Shown: positions 1 to 7,138, counted from the first letter of the stretch. The stretch is 11,563 nucleotides of DNA from Neisseriaceae bacterium (GCA_947441745.1 CANEUJ010000044.1:1-11563), one strand, 5' to 3'. Made by a program: numbers and translations. Notes: a model not told the origin generated them from the sequence alone.

Positions 1-822
1 AATGTAGCTAATCTATATAACTTTGGTAATGGAGATCCTATTGACAATCTAGATCCAAGTGGGCATATTCCAGCATGGGCAAGTTATGTGTTAAATGGGT
101 TAATGGCATTAGCCACTATTCCAGTAGCTCCAGAAGCTGTTGCTGCTGAAGTTGGGATTGAGATGACGGCTATTGGTGCTGGGGTAGAAGAGGCTGGTGC
201 TATAGCTAGTAGAGAAGCTATTGAGGCATCTGCTGCAAGTAGTACTAGTGATGTCACGGTGGCAGAAACTTCTGAAGTTGATAGCAATGCTGGTTATGAA
301 GATGCCACTCGCTTAGAGATTAAATCCGCAATAACTGGCGATATTTTGCACTCTTCACGTATTGAGCCATTTGCCGATTTATATGATACAATTCCATCAC
401 AAATGAGAGGTGGAGATAATTATTTTCTTCAAGGTACTAGCATGGTATCAATCAAAGATAGTTTAGGTAACTACATCCAAGAAAATGGTACGATAACATT
501 ACAAAATGTTAAATCGAATAATATACCAGTGTTTAGTCAATTACTTGATATTGAAAGAGGTGCTACTTCAGAGGGGTTTACTTTTAATGGGGCTTCTGTT
601 AGTATTAGAAACAATACCCAGACTAATCTTCTTGGAATAACTCATCGATTTGAAATTATTCATACTCCATCTCTTGCTAGTGATGAACTAGAGTTTCAAT
701 ACGGTCAATTAGGACATATAGATACCCCTCTTACTATGAAAGGAATCAATAGCAACGGTCTATATTTTTGTGCTTCAGAGGGCTTTGGGACTGACGTAAG
801 AGAAGTTTATGGCATATATTAG
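1..822 (+). CDS. RHS/YD-repeat protein, C-terminal part only (5' end outside window)
   Basis: The frame is open from base 1 to a TAG at 820-822, giving the last 273 residues of a larger protein. Visible residues 6-22 carry the hallmark end of the RHS repeat-associated core (YNFGNGDP, then LDPSGH). In this family the core forms a beta cocoon and the variable domain after it is usually a secreted toxin or effector. Residues about 23-90 are rich in Ala, Ile, Val and Glu and could form hydrophobic helices. Residues about 100-273 look beta-rich with many Asn, Gly and Thr (for example NYFLQGTSMVSIKD, GFTFNGASVSIRNN) and end in VREVYGIY. I do not recognise this tip as any nuclease, deaminase or ADP-ribosyltransferase, so toxic activity is only inferred from family habit. 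A GTG at 88 could act as a start, but the frame runs unbroken upstream of it and the RHS motif lies there, so 88 is not the true start. No immunity gene follows; the next gene is convergent tig. Confidence 0.85.
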   Translation, partial: NVANLYNFGNGDPIDNLDPSGHIPAWASYVLNGLMALATIPVAPEAVAAEVGIEMTAIGAGVEEAGAIASREAIEASAASSTSDVTVAETSEVDSNAGYEDATRLEIKSAITGDILHSSRIEPFADLYDTIPSQMRGGDNYFLQGTSMVSIKDSLGNYIQENGTITLQNVKSNNIPVFSQLLDIERGATSEGFTFNGASVSIRNNTQTNLLGITHRFEIIHTPSLASDELEFQYGQLGHIDTPLTMKGINSNGLYFCASEGFGTDVREVYGIY

Positions 823-838
823 TTATTTGAATCAGTAG

Positions 839-869
839 TGGTAGTTCCACAGTAAATGTGGAACTACCA
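839..869. terminator. Perfect 13-bp hairpin between convergent genes (possible bidirectional terminator)
   Basis: The arms 839-851 (TGGTAGTTCCACA) and 857-869 (TGTGGAACTACCA) are perfect reverse complements around a 5-base loop, GTAAA. The hairpin lies 16 bases after the RHS stop and 6 bases after the tig stop on the other strand, exactly where a shared terminator would sit. Neither side has a clear run of T, so intrinsic termination would be weak. Transcript 3'-end protection or a factor-dependent stop is also possible. Confidence 0.5.
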
Positions 870-875
870 AATAGA

Positions 876-2174
876 TTAGATCTGTTCGCGCATCAAATCT
901 TCATAAGATACTGGAGTTTCTTTTACTTTTGCAGTAGATAGAATAATCTCGATTACTTTATTTTCCATTGCAACAGCACGAGCGTTATTAACTCTTGCTT
1001 CATCAGTATAGTACCAGGTTACATATTCAGTAGAGTCTTCATACTGAGATCCCATATCAGCAACAATAGCTTTTACTTCGTCATCAGTTACTTTAATATC
1101 ATTTTGTTTGATATACTCTTGTACTAATAATCTAAGTGTTACCATACGTTTTGCATCATGGTCAAACATTTCATGAGTAAGCTTGATTTGTTCTGGTTTG
1201 TAACCTTGCTTTTTCATTTTATCTTCTGTGGTTTTCATCATATGATGAATCTCATCATGCACCATATCGTGTGGCACATCAAGAGGTGAGGCAGTCTTTA
1301 ATGCATTTAATGCGTTTTCACGTGATTTAACATGTAAACGACGATCTATTTCACGTTTTAGATTGGTTTTAATTTCAGCTCTTAATGAAGCTTCAGTACC
1401 ATCAGTTACACCAACTGACTTGATAAACTCTTCGTCCAATAGAGGTAGTTGTTGTTCTTCTACTTGGGATAAGGTGATATTAAATACCGCTTTTTTACCT
1501 TTGAGGTTTTCTGCATGATAATCATTGGGGAAGTTTACATCAACAGATACGTTATCCCCAGCTTTTTTACCGACTATACCAGCTTCAAAATCAGGTAACA
1601 TCATCCCTTGACCTAGTACAAATGGATAGTTTTCTGCCTTGCCACCTTCAAATTCAACACCATCAACAGTACCAACAAAATCAATAGTTACTTTGTCATC
1701 ATTACTGGCGGCTTTAGTACCACTAGCGGTGTATGTAGCTCTTTGTTTTCTTAACATTTCAATGGTTTTATCAATGCTTTGTTCATCAAATTCACAAATT
1801 GGTTTTTGAATTTCAACAGATTTTAAATCACCTATTTTTACTTCAGGCATAACTTCAAAAACAGCAGCAAAAAGAAACTCTTCACCTTCACTGCTTGTAA
1901 GATCAAATTTTGGGTAACCTGCAAGGTTTAGCTTGTGTTCAGTAACTAAATCAAAAAATTTTTTGTTTAGGTGTGTATTTAGCGAGTCTTCATAAGCCTT
2001 GCCACCATACATTTGTTCAACAACATTAGCTGGTACTTTACCAGGTCTAAAACCTTGTGCTTTTGCATCTTTTGCATATTTTTTTAACTCAGTCTTAACT
2101 GAGGCTTGTACGTCGTCTTTTTTAATACTAAACGTAGCTTTTCTTTGTAATCCCTGAACTACTTCAACTGACAT
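876..2174 (-). CDS. tig: Trigger factor, ribosome-associated chaperone / peptidyl-prolyl isomerase
   Basis: Trigger factor binds ribosomal protein L23 at the polypeptide exit tunnel, shields nascent chains and has prolyl isomerase activity. The protein has 432 residues, the usual length (E. coli Tig also has 432). The N-terminal ribosome-binding domain holds the signature GFRPGKVP at residues 41-48. An FKBP-type PPIase domain follows at about 155-245, from DDKVTIDFVGTVDG to the VFNITLSQVEE strand. The helical C-terminal chaperone domain fills about 250-432. The phrases FAAVFEVMPEVKIGDL and VTWYYTDEARV resemble betaproteobacterial trigger factors from memory. The start is supported by AAGGAAG five bases upstream of ATG. 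In many Proteobacteria tig is followed by clpP, clpX and lon; here the gene ends against a convergent RHS gene instead. It appears to have its own promoter at 2209-2217. Confidence 0.97.
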   Translation of the reverse strand: MSVEVVQGLQRKATFSIKKDDVQASVKTELKKYAKDAKAQGFRPGKVPANVVEQMYGGKAYEDSLNTHLNKKFFDLVTEHKLNLAGYPKFDLTSSEGEEFLFAAVFEVMPEVKIGDLKSVEIQKPICEFDEQSIDKTIEMLRKQRATYTASGTKAASNDDKVTIDFVGTVDGVEFEGGKAENYPFVLGQGMMLPDFEAGIVGKKAGDNVSVDVNFPNDYHAENLKGKKAVFNITLSQVEEQQLPLLDEEFIKSVGVTDGTEASLRAEIKTNLKREIDRRLHVKSRENALNALKTASPLDVPHDMVHDEIHHMMKTTEDKMKKQGYKPEQIKLTHEMFDHDAKRMVTLRLLVQEYIKQNDIKVTDDEVKAIVADMGSQYEDSTEYVTWYYTDEARVNNARAVAMENKVIEIILSTAKVKETPVSYEDLMREQI

Positions 2175-2179
2175 TACGT

Positions 2180-2186
2180 CTTCCTT
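2180..2186 (-). promoter_or_regulatory. Ribosome binding site of tig
   Basis: AAGGAAG on the - strand lies five bases before the ATG at 2174 and fixes that start. Confidence 0.75.
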
Positions 2187-2208
2187 ATTTAATTTAAAAC
2201 AAGCATAT

Positions 2209-2217
2209 ATTATAGCA
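2209..2217 (-). promoter_or_regulatory. Extended -10 promoter of tig
   Basis: The - strand reads TGCTATAAT here: a perfect TATAAT preceded by the TGn extension. It lies in the 60-base gap between the recombinase stop and the tig start. Transcription would begin near 2202 and give a leader of about 28 bases. No good -35 box is present, as is common for extended -10 promoters. An imperfect dyad (TATAGC/GCTATA) overlaps it. Confidence 0.55.
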
Positions 2218-2234
2218 TACTATTATTAGCTATA

Positions 2235-3347
2235 TTATTTTACACCGAATTTTTTAGTGGTTTCTTGATGTCTTGCATCTTCTTCGGTGTGTTGATAACG
2301 CATGGTTGTTTCAATTAGGCTATGTCGTAGATTTTCTTTAACTACTCGAATATCAATCCCAGCATCAACTTGATGTGTTGCTGATGTATGACGAAGCCAG
2401 TGAGTTGATACTTTATCGATAACGTAAGCGGCTGATGGGTCAACCAATGTTACTTGTGAGGCTATAGCATGACAAGTGTTTTTGATAATCTTATATAGCA
2501 TTGAATCACTAATTGGAGCAAATTTATTACCCTTGGTATTATTGACTAATGCAATATTTGTCTCAGTACTTAGTGGAAAGTCTGGTAAGTTTAATGAGCG
2601 TCGATAATCAATCAACGATGACAGGAGAGCATTTGGTACGGGTATTTCACCATATTTATTACCCTTGCCAATAACACGAAGCCACCATTGACTATGTTTA
2701 TTGATAAAATCACTCATTTTAGCATTAGCAATCTCACTTCTACGGCAACCCGAAAGATACAATAAATGAAAAATCCATTTAGTACGATTATAAGTTGTTT
2801 TTTGTATAGCACTTTCTTTGGGAAGTTTTTCTATATACTCAAGGACATAATCCCATTCTTTATGAGTTAGATAACGTTCGATACTTTTATTTTTGGTTAC
2901 TAGTCTAGCTGATTTACGTTTTATCAAGCGAAAAGGGTTATTGTTTAGATAACCACTTTGTAATAAATATTCATACATGGTAGTTAAAATTTGTAAATTA
3001 AGCTTTATGCTTGAAGGAGATAATCCACGTACAAAAGGTTTCCAGTTGGGATTCTTCCTACTAACAGCAGGGCCACACCAGAACTCAGTTGGAGATGGAT
3101 TAGCCAAAAAGTTTTGGTAGTCTTGTATATCTTCTCGCTTTATTATTGCTAAAGTAAGCTTATGCTCAAGTCCCCACATAATAAAACGTTCGGCACATTG
3201 GCGATATGAAGTGAAGGTGTTATGGCTACTTTCAAACTCCATAAGCCAAGTTTTTATTGCTTCAATATCGTTAGTTGCACGTATACTAAGTCCACCACGT
3301 GTGGCATCAATTTGATTTATGACATCTTTGATGACTATCTGTTGCAT
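2235..3347 (-). CDS. Tyrosine recombinase (phage-integrase / Xer-type), complete catalytic set
   Basis: This is a 370-residue site-specific recombinase of the tyrosine family, which cuts and rejoins DNA through a 3'-phosphotyrosine. An N-terminal SAM-like core-binding domain is suggested at about 25-140 (TFTSYRQCAERFIMWGL, then LNLQILTTMYEYLLQSG). The catalytic domain follows at about 158-365. All six catalytic residues can be placed against XerD: R202 in GCRRSEI, K228 in GKGNK, H316 and R319 in HWLRH, H342 in LRHS, and nucleophile Y351 in TTMRYQH. It is longer than XerC/XerD (about 300 residues), with an extra segment around residues 84-108 (NPSPTEFWCGPAVSR onward) and another before the HxxR box. 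The gene starts only 15 bases after the upstream permease stop, with a weak AGG seven bases before ATG, so it may be read through from that unit. No partner recombinase, excisionase, tRNA or repeat boundary is visible, so integrase of a lost element and resident chromosomal recombinase are both possible. Confidence 0.9.
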   Translation of the reverse strand: MQQIVIKDVINQIDATRGGLSIRATNDIEAIKTWLMEFESSHNTFTSYRQCAERFIMWGLEHKLTLAIIKREDIQDYQNFLANPSPTEFWCGPAVSRKNPNWKPFVRGLSPSSIKLNLQILTTMYEYLLQSGYLNNNPFRLIKRKSARLVTKNKSIERYLTHKEWDYVLEYIEKLPKESAIQKTTYNRTKWIFHLLYLSGCRRSEIANAKMSDFINKHSQWWLRVIGKGNKYGEIPVPNALLSSLIDYRRSLNLPDFPLSTETNIALVNNTKGNKFAPISDSMLYKIIKNTCHAIASQVTLVDPSAAYVIDKVSTHWLRHTSATHQVDAGIDIRVVKENLRHSLIETTMRYQHTEEDARHQETTKKFGVK

Positions 3348-3362
3348 TATTTAGCCTATTAT

Positions 3363-4709
3363 CTAAGCTACTCGCTTGGTTATTTTTTTATGTAAAATAT
3401 AAAAAATAGATAAACCAAAAATCCATAATGGAGTTACAAAAACACTCAGTCTCATATCATCCATTTGAGTCATTACAATCATAACAAAAATTAGAGCAAG
3501 CATTGCAATTATATTGGTATAAGGAAATAATAATAGTTTGTATTTTACTGCTATATTATTAGCATTTTTATGTTTTCTAAAATACATTTGGGTAATCAAA
3601 ATTATAAACCAAACAATAAGAATTGACCCTGTTGCAATAGTAAGTAGATACATAATCGCATTTTGGGGGAATAAATAATTAATCAATACTGATAATGCTA
3701 CAGCTGTTGATGTAGCCAGAATGGCACGTCTAGGAACATGTGACTCAGATCTTAAACTAACAAAATATTTAGGAGCTTGGCCATTTTTGGATAAGTTAAA
3801 TAACATTCGCGAAGCACTATACAAACAGCTATTAAATGCGGATAAAGCAGCAGTAATTGCAACCATATTCATAGCACCAGCAGCTGCGGCAAATCCCATT
3901 TTTCTAAAGATATCAACAAACGGACTAATGTTGGTAGATAAGTTTTCAAAAGGGTAGAGTACGATAATTGCAATCATTGTAAGGATGTAAAATAATAAAA
4001 TACGAATGATTACACCATTTATCGCCTTTGGTACATTTTTTTGAGGATTTTCAGCTTCACCAGCTGCAATACTTACAAACTCACTACCGCCAAAAGAGAA
4101 TACTACTATTACAAATGAAATTGCGAAACCTTTATAACCACCAGCAAAAAATAAATCTGGATTCAGGTATTGAGATAATTCAGGATTGGTATCATGTCTA
4201 AAGAAAATTAAATATCCTGAAAAAATTAACATTAAAACAATAGTTACAATTTTAATACCTGCAAACCAAAACTCAAACTCACCAAATGCTTTAACACTAA
4301 TTAGATTAATTGCAGTAAAAAAAATTAGTATAAAAGCACATAGTATATAATGTGGCACACCAGGAATGAAATAGTCAAAAAAGATCGTTACAGCAGTTAA
4401 TTCAACCATACATACAACGGTGTACTGGAACCAAGCACTCCAACCAGAAATAAACCCAGCATAATTACCAATATAATTAGTTGCATACTGACTAAAAGCC
4501 CCTGGATTTGGATCATCTACTGTCATTTCCCCAAGAGCTCTTAAAATAATATAGATGATGAAGCCTCCAAGTAAATAGGATAGTACAATAGATGGGCCTG
4601 TTTGATGTATTGATTTGGCAGACCCAAAAAATAACCCAGTACCAATAACCCCCCCTAAAGCAATCATTTGTAAGTGGCGGTTTTTTAGTTTATGTTCTAG
4701 TTTTTGCAT
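3363..4709 (-). CDS. APC-superfamily amino acid permease (copy 1)
   Basis: This inner-membrane amino acid:proton symporter belongs to the AAT family of the APC superfamily (ProY, GabP and AroP relatives). It has 448 residues and about 12 hydrophobic segments. Helix 1 holds the broken substrate-site helix GGVIGTGLFFGSA (19-31). RALGEM follows at 57-62, GEFEFWFAGIK at 143-153, and the family block FSFGGSE...AGEAENPQKNVPKAIN at 204-231. The substrate cannot be read from sequence. The divergent lysine operon makes lysine, 2-aminoadipate or another pathway substrate an inference only. The start ATG lies two bases after the stop of the upstream permease, and its AGGAA site sits in that gene's last codons, so translation is probably coupled. 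It is clearly paralogous to the neighbouring permease and the pair probably arose by tandem duplication. Confidence 0.93.
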   Translation of the reverse strand: MQKLEHKLKNRHLQMIALGGVIGTGLFFGSAKSIHQTGPSIVLSYLLGGFIIYIILRALGEMTVDDPNPGAFSQYATNYIGNYAGFISGWSAWFQYTVVCMVELTAVTIFFDYFIPGVPHYILCAFILIFFTAINLISVKAFGEFEFWFAGIKIVTIVLMLIFSGYLIFFRHDTNPELSQYLNPDLFFAGGYKGFAISFVIVVFSFGGSEFVSIAAGEAENPQKNVPKAINGVIIRILLFYILTMIAIIVLYPFENLSTNISPFVDIFRKMGFAAAAGAMNMVAITAALSAFNSCLYSASRMLFNLSKNGQAPKYFVSLRSESHVPRRAILATSTAVALSVLINYLFPQNAIMYLLTIATGSILIVWFIILITQMYFRKHKNANNIAVKYKLLLFPYTNIIAMLALIFVMIVMTQMDDMRLSVFVTPLWIFGLSIFYILHKKITKRVA

Positions 4710-4711
4710 GT

Positions 4712-6049
4712 TTATTCCTGTTTAAATATTTTGTTACGAACTAAATATCCTATTGATAATATAATAAGCCATATTGGAGCGATATAGACAGCTAGTTTCA
4801 TATTGTCCATTTGTAGCATAGTAATTACAACTAGCACAAAGAAAATAATGGCGACTATTGATGAAGCTGGATAGAGTGGCATTTTATACTTAATTAGCCC
4901 AATATCAACTTTTTTTCTAAATGAAATTTGAGCAATTAAAATTGCCACCCAGTTAAGAATAGCTGCAATTGTAGCTACAGCTAGAAGAATATTAAATATT
5001 TGTTTGGGGTATAAATAATTAAGAATAACAGCAATCATAATAAATATTACTGAGAATATAGTAGCTATATAAGGAACTCCATTTTTACCCAAGCGAGTAA
5101 ATAGTGTTATGGCATTACCTTGGTTACCCAAATTATATAACATCCGTCCTGTACCGTATATCCCACTATTTAAAGACGATAGTGCAGCGGTTATGGCAAC
5201 CAAGTTCATAACCGCTGCTGCTTTATATATTCCAATTTTGGTAAATACATCAACAAAAGGACTAACATTACTATCGATTTTATTCCAAGGGTATAAAGAC
5301 ATAATAATAAATAAAGTCGCAATATAAAAGATAACAATTCTAAATATTACTCCATTAATAGCTAATGGGACGTTTTTTTGTGGGTCTTCAGCTTCACCAG
5401 CAGTGATACCGACTAACTCAGTGCCACCAAAAGAAAATACTACTACTACAAAAGACATTAAAAAACCTTTGAAGCCATGAGCCATAAAGCCGCCATTTTG
5501 CCACAGATTGTTTATATGTGAATTGGTGTTAGTACCAAAGAGTATTAGATATAAGCCAAGCAGTATAAGTGCAATAATTGTAAAAACTTTAATCCCAGCA
5601 AACCAAAATTCGAACTCACCAAAATAGCGAACATTTAGTAAATTAATAACAGCAAAGATACATAATATAAAAAGTGAAATTTGCCAATGAGAGAAAGTAG
5701 GGAACCAAAAGTCTAAAAACATTGTACTAGCGGTTAGCTCTAACATACAAACTATAATATATAAAAACCAGTAATTCCATCCTGAGATAAAACCAGCGAA
5801 ACTACCTATGTATTTATACGAATAATAGCTAAATGAACCAACATTTGGCTCATGAACAGTCATTTCACCTAAGGCTCGAAGGATTATATACATTATAATA
5901 CCACCAACGGCATATGCTAATAAAATAGAAGGTCCTGCAAGATTGATTGATTGACCAGCACCAAAAAAAAGTCCAGTACCAATTGCACTACCTAAGGCAA
6001 TCATTAATACTTGAGCTTTAGTTAAGCTTTTGATATGTTTGTTAAGCAT
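4712..6049 (-). CDS. APC-superfamily amino acid permease (copy 2)
   Basis: This is a second inner-membrane permease of the AAT family, 445 residues with about 12 hydrophobic segments. It shares the same landmarks as its neighbour: ALGSAIGTGLFFGAG at 18-32, RALGEM at 58-63, GEFEFWFAGIK at 144-154, and FSFGGTE...AGEAEDPQKNVPLAIN at 205-232. Phrases such as NLWQNGG and FIIMSLYPWNKI recall E. coli ProY, but this does not fix the substrate. It differs from copy 1 throughout, mostly by conservative changes, so the duplication is old and the two may carry different substrates. The ATG at 6049 follows the PHP gene stop by 15 bases, with AGGAA eight bases upstream. No frameshift or truncation is seen. 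Confidence 0.93.
   Translation of the reverse strand: MLNKHIKSLTKAQVLMIALGSAIGTGLFFGAGQSINLAGPSILLAYAVGGIIMYIILRALGEMTVHEPNVGSFSYYSYKYIGSFAGFISGWNYWFLYIIVCMLELTASTMFLDFWFPTFSHWQISLFILCIFAVINLLNVRYFGEFEFWFAGIKVFTIIALILLGLYLILFGTNTNSHINNLWQNGGFMAHGFKGFLMSFVVVVFSFGGTELVGITAGEAEDPQKNVPLAINGVIFRIVIFYIATLFIIMSLYPWNKIDSNVSPFVDVFTKIGIYKAAAVMNLVAITAALSSLNSGIYGTGRMLYNLGNQGNAITLFTRLGKNGVPYIATIFSVIFIMIAVILNYLYPKQIFNILLAVATIAAILNWVAILIAQISFRKKVDIGLIKYKMPLYPASSIVAIIFFVLVVITMLQMDNMKLAVYIAPIWLIILSIGYLVRNKIFKQE
4715..4720 (-). promoter_or_regulatory. Ribosome binding site of permease copy 1, inside the end of copy 2
   Basis: CAGGAA on the - strand overlaps the last codons (Gln-Glu) of the upstream permease and lies five bases before the ATG at 4709. 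The arrangement suggests translational coupling of the two permeases. Confidence 0.65.
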
Positions 6050-6057
6050 ATGTTTAA

Positions 6058-6064
6058 TTCCTGG
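6058..6064 (-). promoter_or_regulatory. Ribosome binding site of permease copy 2
   Basis: CCAGGAA on the - strand directly follows the PHP gene stop codon and lies eight bases before ATG. It resembles the site in front of the second permease (CAGGAAT, then AAACAT), which agrees with duplication that included the leader. Confidence 0.6.
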
Positions 6065-6934
6065 TTAGAGAGTTATTCCAAATTCATTATAAATAGGTTG
6101 GCATATGTCAGGTAGTGGCGGATTGACACCAACCAATATTCTTCTAAAATTAGCTTCAATACTATGAAAGTCACTACCTATACTAGATAATAGCCCCGTT
6201 ACTTTGGCTATATGGGCGATATTCATAACCTCATCTTTAGAGTGAGATGAGCTAACAACTTCTATCCCGCGACCACCGTATCCTTTGAATTCATCAATTA
6301 ATCTTAGCAGTTTGGTACGGGTGAATTTATAACGACTAGGATGAGCAATTACTGCAATTCCACCACTATTAGTAATCCATTTAATAGCATTTTCGAGACT
6401 TGACCATTGCTGAGCTACATAGCCTGGTTTACCAGGTGCTAAGTATTTATCAAATGCTTTACCAGGTTTGGCATAGCCATTATCAGTTAAAAATTTATTA
6501 AAATGGGTGCGGCTAAGTGCTTTTTCATTTTCACAGTAAGCCATAGCTCCTTCAAAAGCATTTGGTATACCAATCTTAGCTAGATTGCTAGCTATTCGTC
6601 TACCTCGATCAATCCGTGAATTTCTCATGATTGCTAGATTGTTTATTAGCTCTTCATTATTTTCATCCACATTAAGCCCCAAAATATGAATAAGAGTATT
6701 TCCAGTCCATGTAACTGATATTTCAACGCCACCAATAAAACCTAGCCCAATCTCCTTAGCATAAGACCTTGCTTCAGATACGCCATCAACAGTGTCGTGA
6801 TCAGTTAGAGCAATATGTTTACCACCATTAGATTTTGCAAGGTTAAGAACTTCTTTAACAGGTAATGCACCATCAGAATTATTTGAATGACAATGAAAAT
6901 CAATAGGAATAAAATGTGTCGGAATATTGGGCAT
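6065..6934 (-). CDS. PHP-domain phosphoesterase (3',5'-nucleoside bisphosphate phosphatase / RNase AM family)
   Basis: This 289-residue cytoplasmic metalloenzyme has the PHP (polymerase and histidinol phosphatase) fold. Characterised relatives are E. coli RNase AM (YciV), a 5'-to-3' exonuclease on short RNAs, and the Chromobacterium violaceum 3',5'-nucleotide bisphosphate phosphatase, which removes pAp-type compounds. Metal ligands expected of the family are all visible: H14 and H16 in FHCHSN, D21, D45 and H46 in LTDHDTVDG, E71 in GGVEISV, H83, H198 in IAHPSR, and D255 and H257 in GSDFHS. The insert motif SRTHF (141-145) is typical of this subfamily. The length matches YciV (about 290). The start follows only a weak purine stretch, but no better start lies before the HCH motif. 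It is the first gene of the permease unit; I see no functional reason for that link. Confidence 0.9.
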   Translation of the reverse strand: MPNIPTHFIPIDFHCHSNNSDGALPVKEVLNLAKSNGGKHIALTDHDTVDGVSEARSYAKEIGLGFIGGVEISVTWTGNTLIHILGLNVDENNEELINNLAIMRNSRIDRGRRIASNLAKIGIPNAFEGAMAYCENEKALSRTHFNKFLTDNGYAKPGKAFDKYLAPGKPGYVAQQWSSLENAIKWITNSGGIAVIAHPSRYKFTRTKLLRLIDEFKGYGGRGIEVVSSSHSKDEVMNIAHIAKVTGLLSSIGSDFHSIEANFRRILVGVNPPLPDICQPIYNEFGITL

Positions 6935-7011
6935 ATATATATACTTTACTTAAATCATACAAAAGCACTGGCTTTATACAACTAAACGAAAATTTTGTGT
7001 ACTCATCCTGC

Positions 7012-7020
7012 ATTTTACCA
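7012..7020 (-). promoter_or_regulatory. Candidate extended -10 promoter for the PHP-permease unit
   Basis: The - strand reads TGGTAAAAT, a TGn extension followed by a 5/6 match to TATAAT. Transcription would begin near 7005, leaving a leader of about 70 bases. No convincing -35 box is visible. A second TATAAA at 6973-6978 is an alternative. Confidence 0.3.
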
Positions 7021-7042
7021 TACCAATTATAGAGGGGGCTTG

Positions 7043-7071
7043 GTTAAATTATTATGAGCAAATAATTTAAC
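7043..7071. promoter_or_regulatory. Candidate operator 1: 11-bp perfect dyad
   Basis: GTTAAATTATT (7043-7053) and AATAATTTAAC (7061-7071) are perfect reverse complements separated by seven bases. The dyad sits between the two divergent start sites, upstream of the candidate lysine-operon promoter. An AT-only stem with no following T run argues for a protein-binding dyad rather than a terminator. The regulator is not encoded in the window. Confidence 0.5.
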
Positions 7072-7075
7072 TATG

Positions 7076-7095
7076 TTTATCCTAAATAGGATAAA
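7076..7095. promoter_or_regulatory. Candidate operator 2: 9-2-9 perfect palindrome
   Basis: TTTATCCTA (7076-7084) and TAGGATAAA (7087-7095) are perfect reverse complements around a central AA. It begins five bases after operator 1 ends, their centres lying about 28.5 bases apart. It would reach the -35 region of the candidate promoter at 7113-7121, so repressor or activator roles are both possible. I cannot assign it to a regulator family. Confidence 0.55.
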
Positions 7096-7112
7096 ATCCA
7101 CTATTGTACTTT

Positions 7113-7121
7113 TGATATATA
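7113..7121 (+). promoter_or_regulatory. Candidate extended -10 promoter of the lysine-degradation operon
   Basis: TGATATATA combines a TGn extension with a 4/6 match to TATAAT. Transcription from near 7128 would leave about 18 bases before the ATG, enough for the ribosome binding site. There is no good -35 box; palindrome 7076-7095 abuts that place. The assignment is tentative because the stretch is AT-rich. Confidence 0.35.
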
Positions 7122-7133
7122 TAAGTATCTTTT

Positions 7134-7138
7134 GGAGG
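7134..7138 (+). promoter_or_regulatory. Strong ribosome binding site of the saccharopine/lysine dehydrogenase gene
   Basis: GGAGG lies seven bases before ATG 7146, the strongest Shine-Dalgarno match in the window, and fixes the start of the operon's first gene. Confidence 0.8.

Noticed and set aside
88..90. GTG as start of a separate small gene
   Set aside because: The frame is open to base 1 and the RHS core motif lies upstream in the same frame. No ribosome binding site precedes 88.
84..287. Open frame on the - strand across the RHS linker
   Set aside because: It is the low-complexity antisense of the Ala-rich linker; the + strand frame continues unbroken from the RHS core.
2209..2232. 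TATAGC/GCTATA imperfect dyad upstream of tig as an operator or terminator
   Set aside because: The arms are only six bases with a 12-base loop in very AT-rich DNA; chance is likely.
2235..3347. Recombinase as the edge of a prophage or integrative element
   Set aside because: The neighbours are metabolic and housekeeping genes, with no phage genes, tRNA or direct repeats in the window.
3721..3957. Open frame on the + strand inside permease copy 1
   Set aside because: It is antisense to a well-conserved permease, has no family likeness, and lacks a good ribosome binding site.
5109..5327. Open frame on the + strand inside permease copy 2
   Set aside because: It occupies about the same antisense position as the one in copy 1, as expected from the shared coding sequence, not from a real gene.
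7043..7071. Dyad read as an intrinsic terminator
   Set aside because: The stem is almost all A/T, no T run follows, and it lies between divergent starts where no transcript needs to end.
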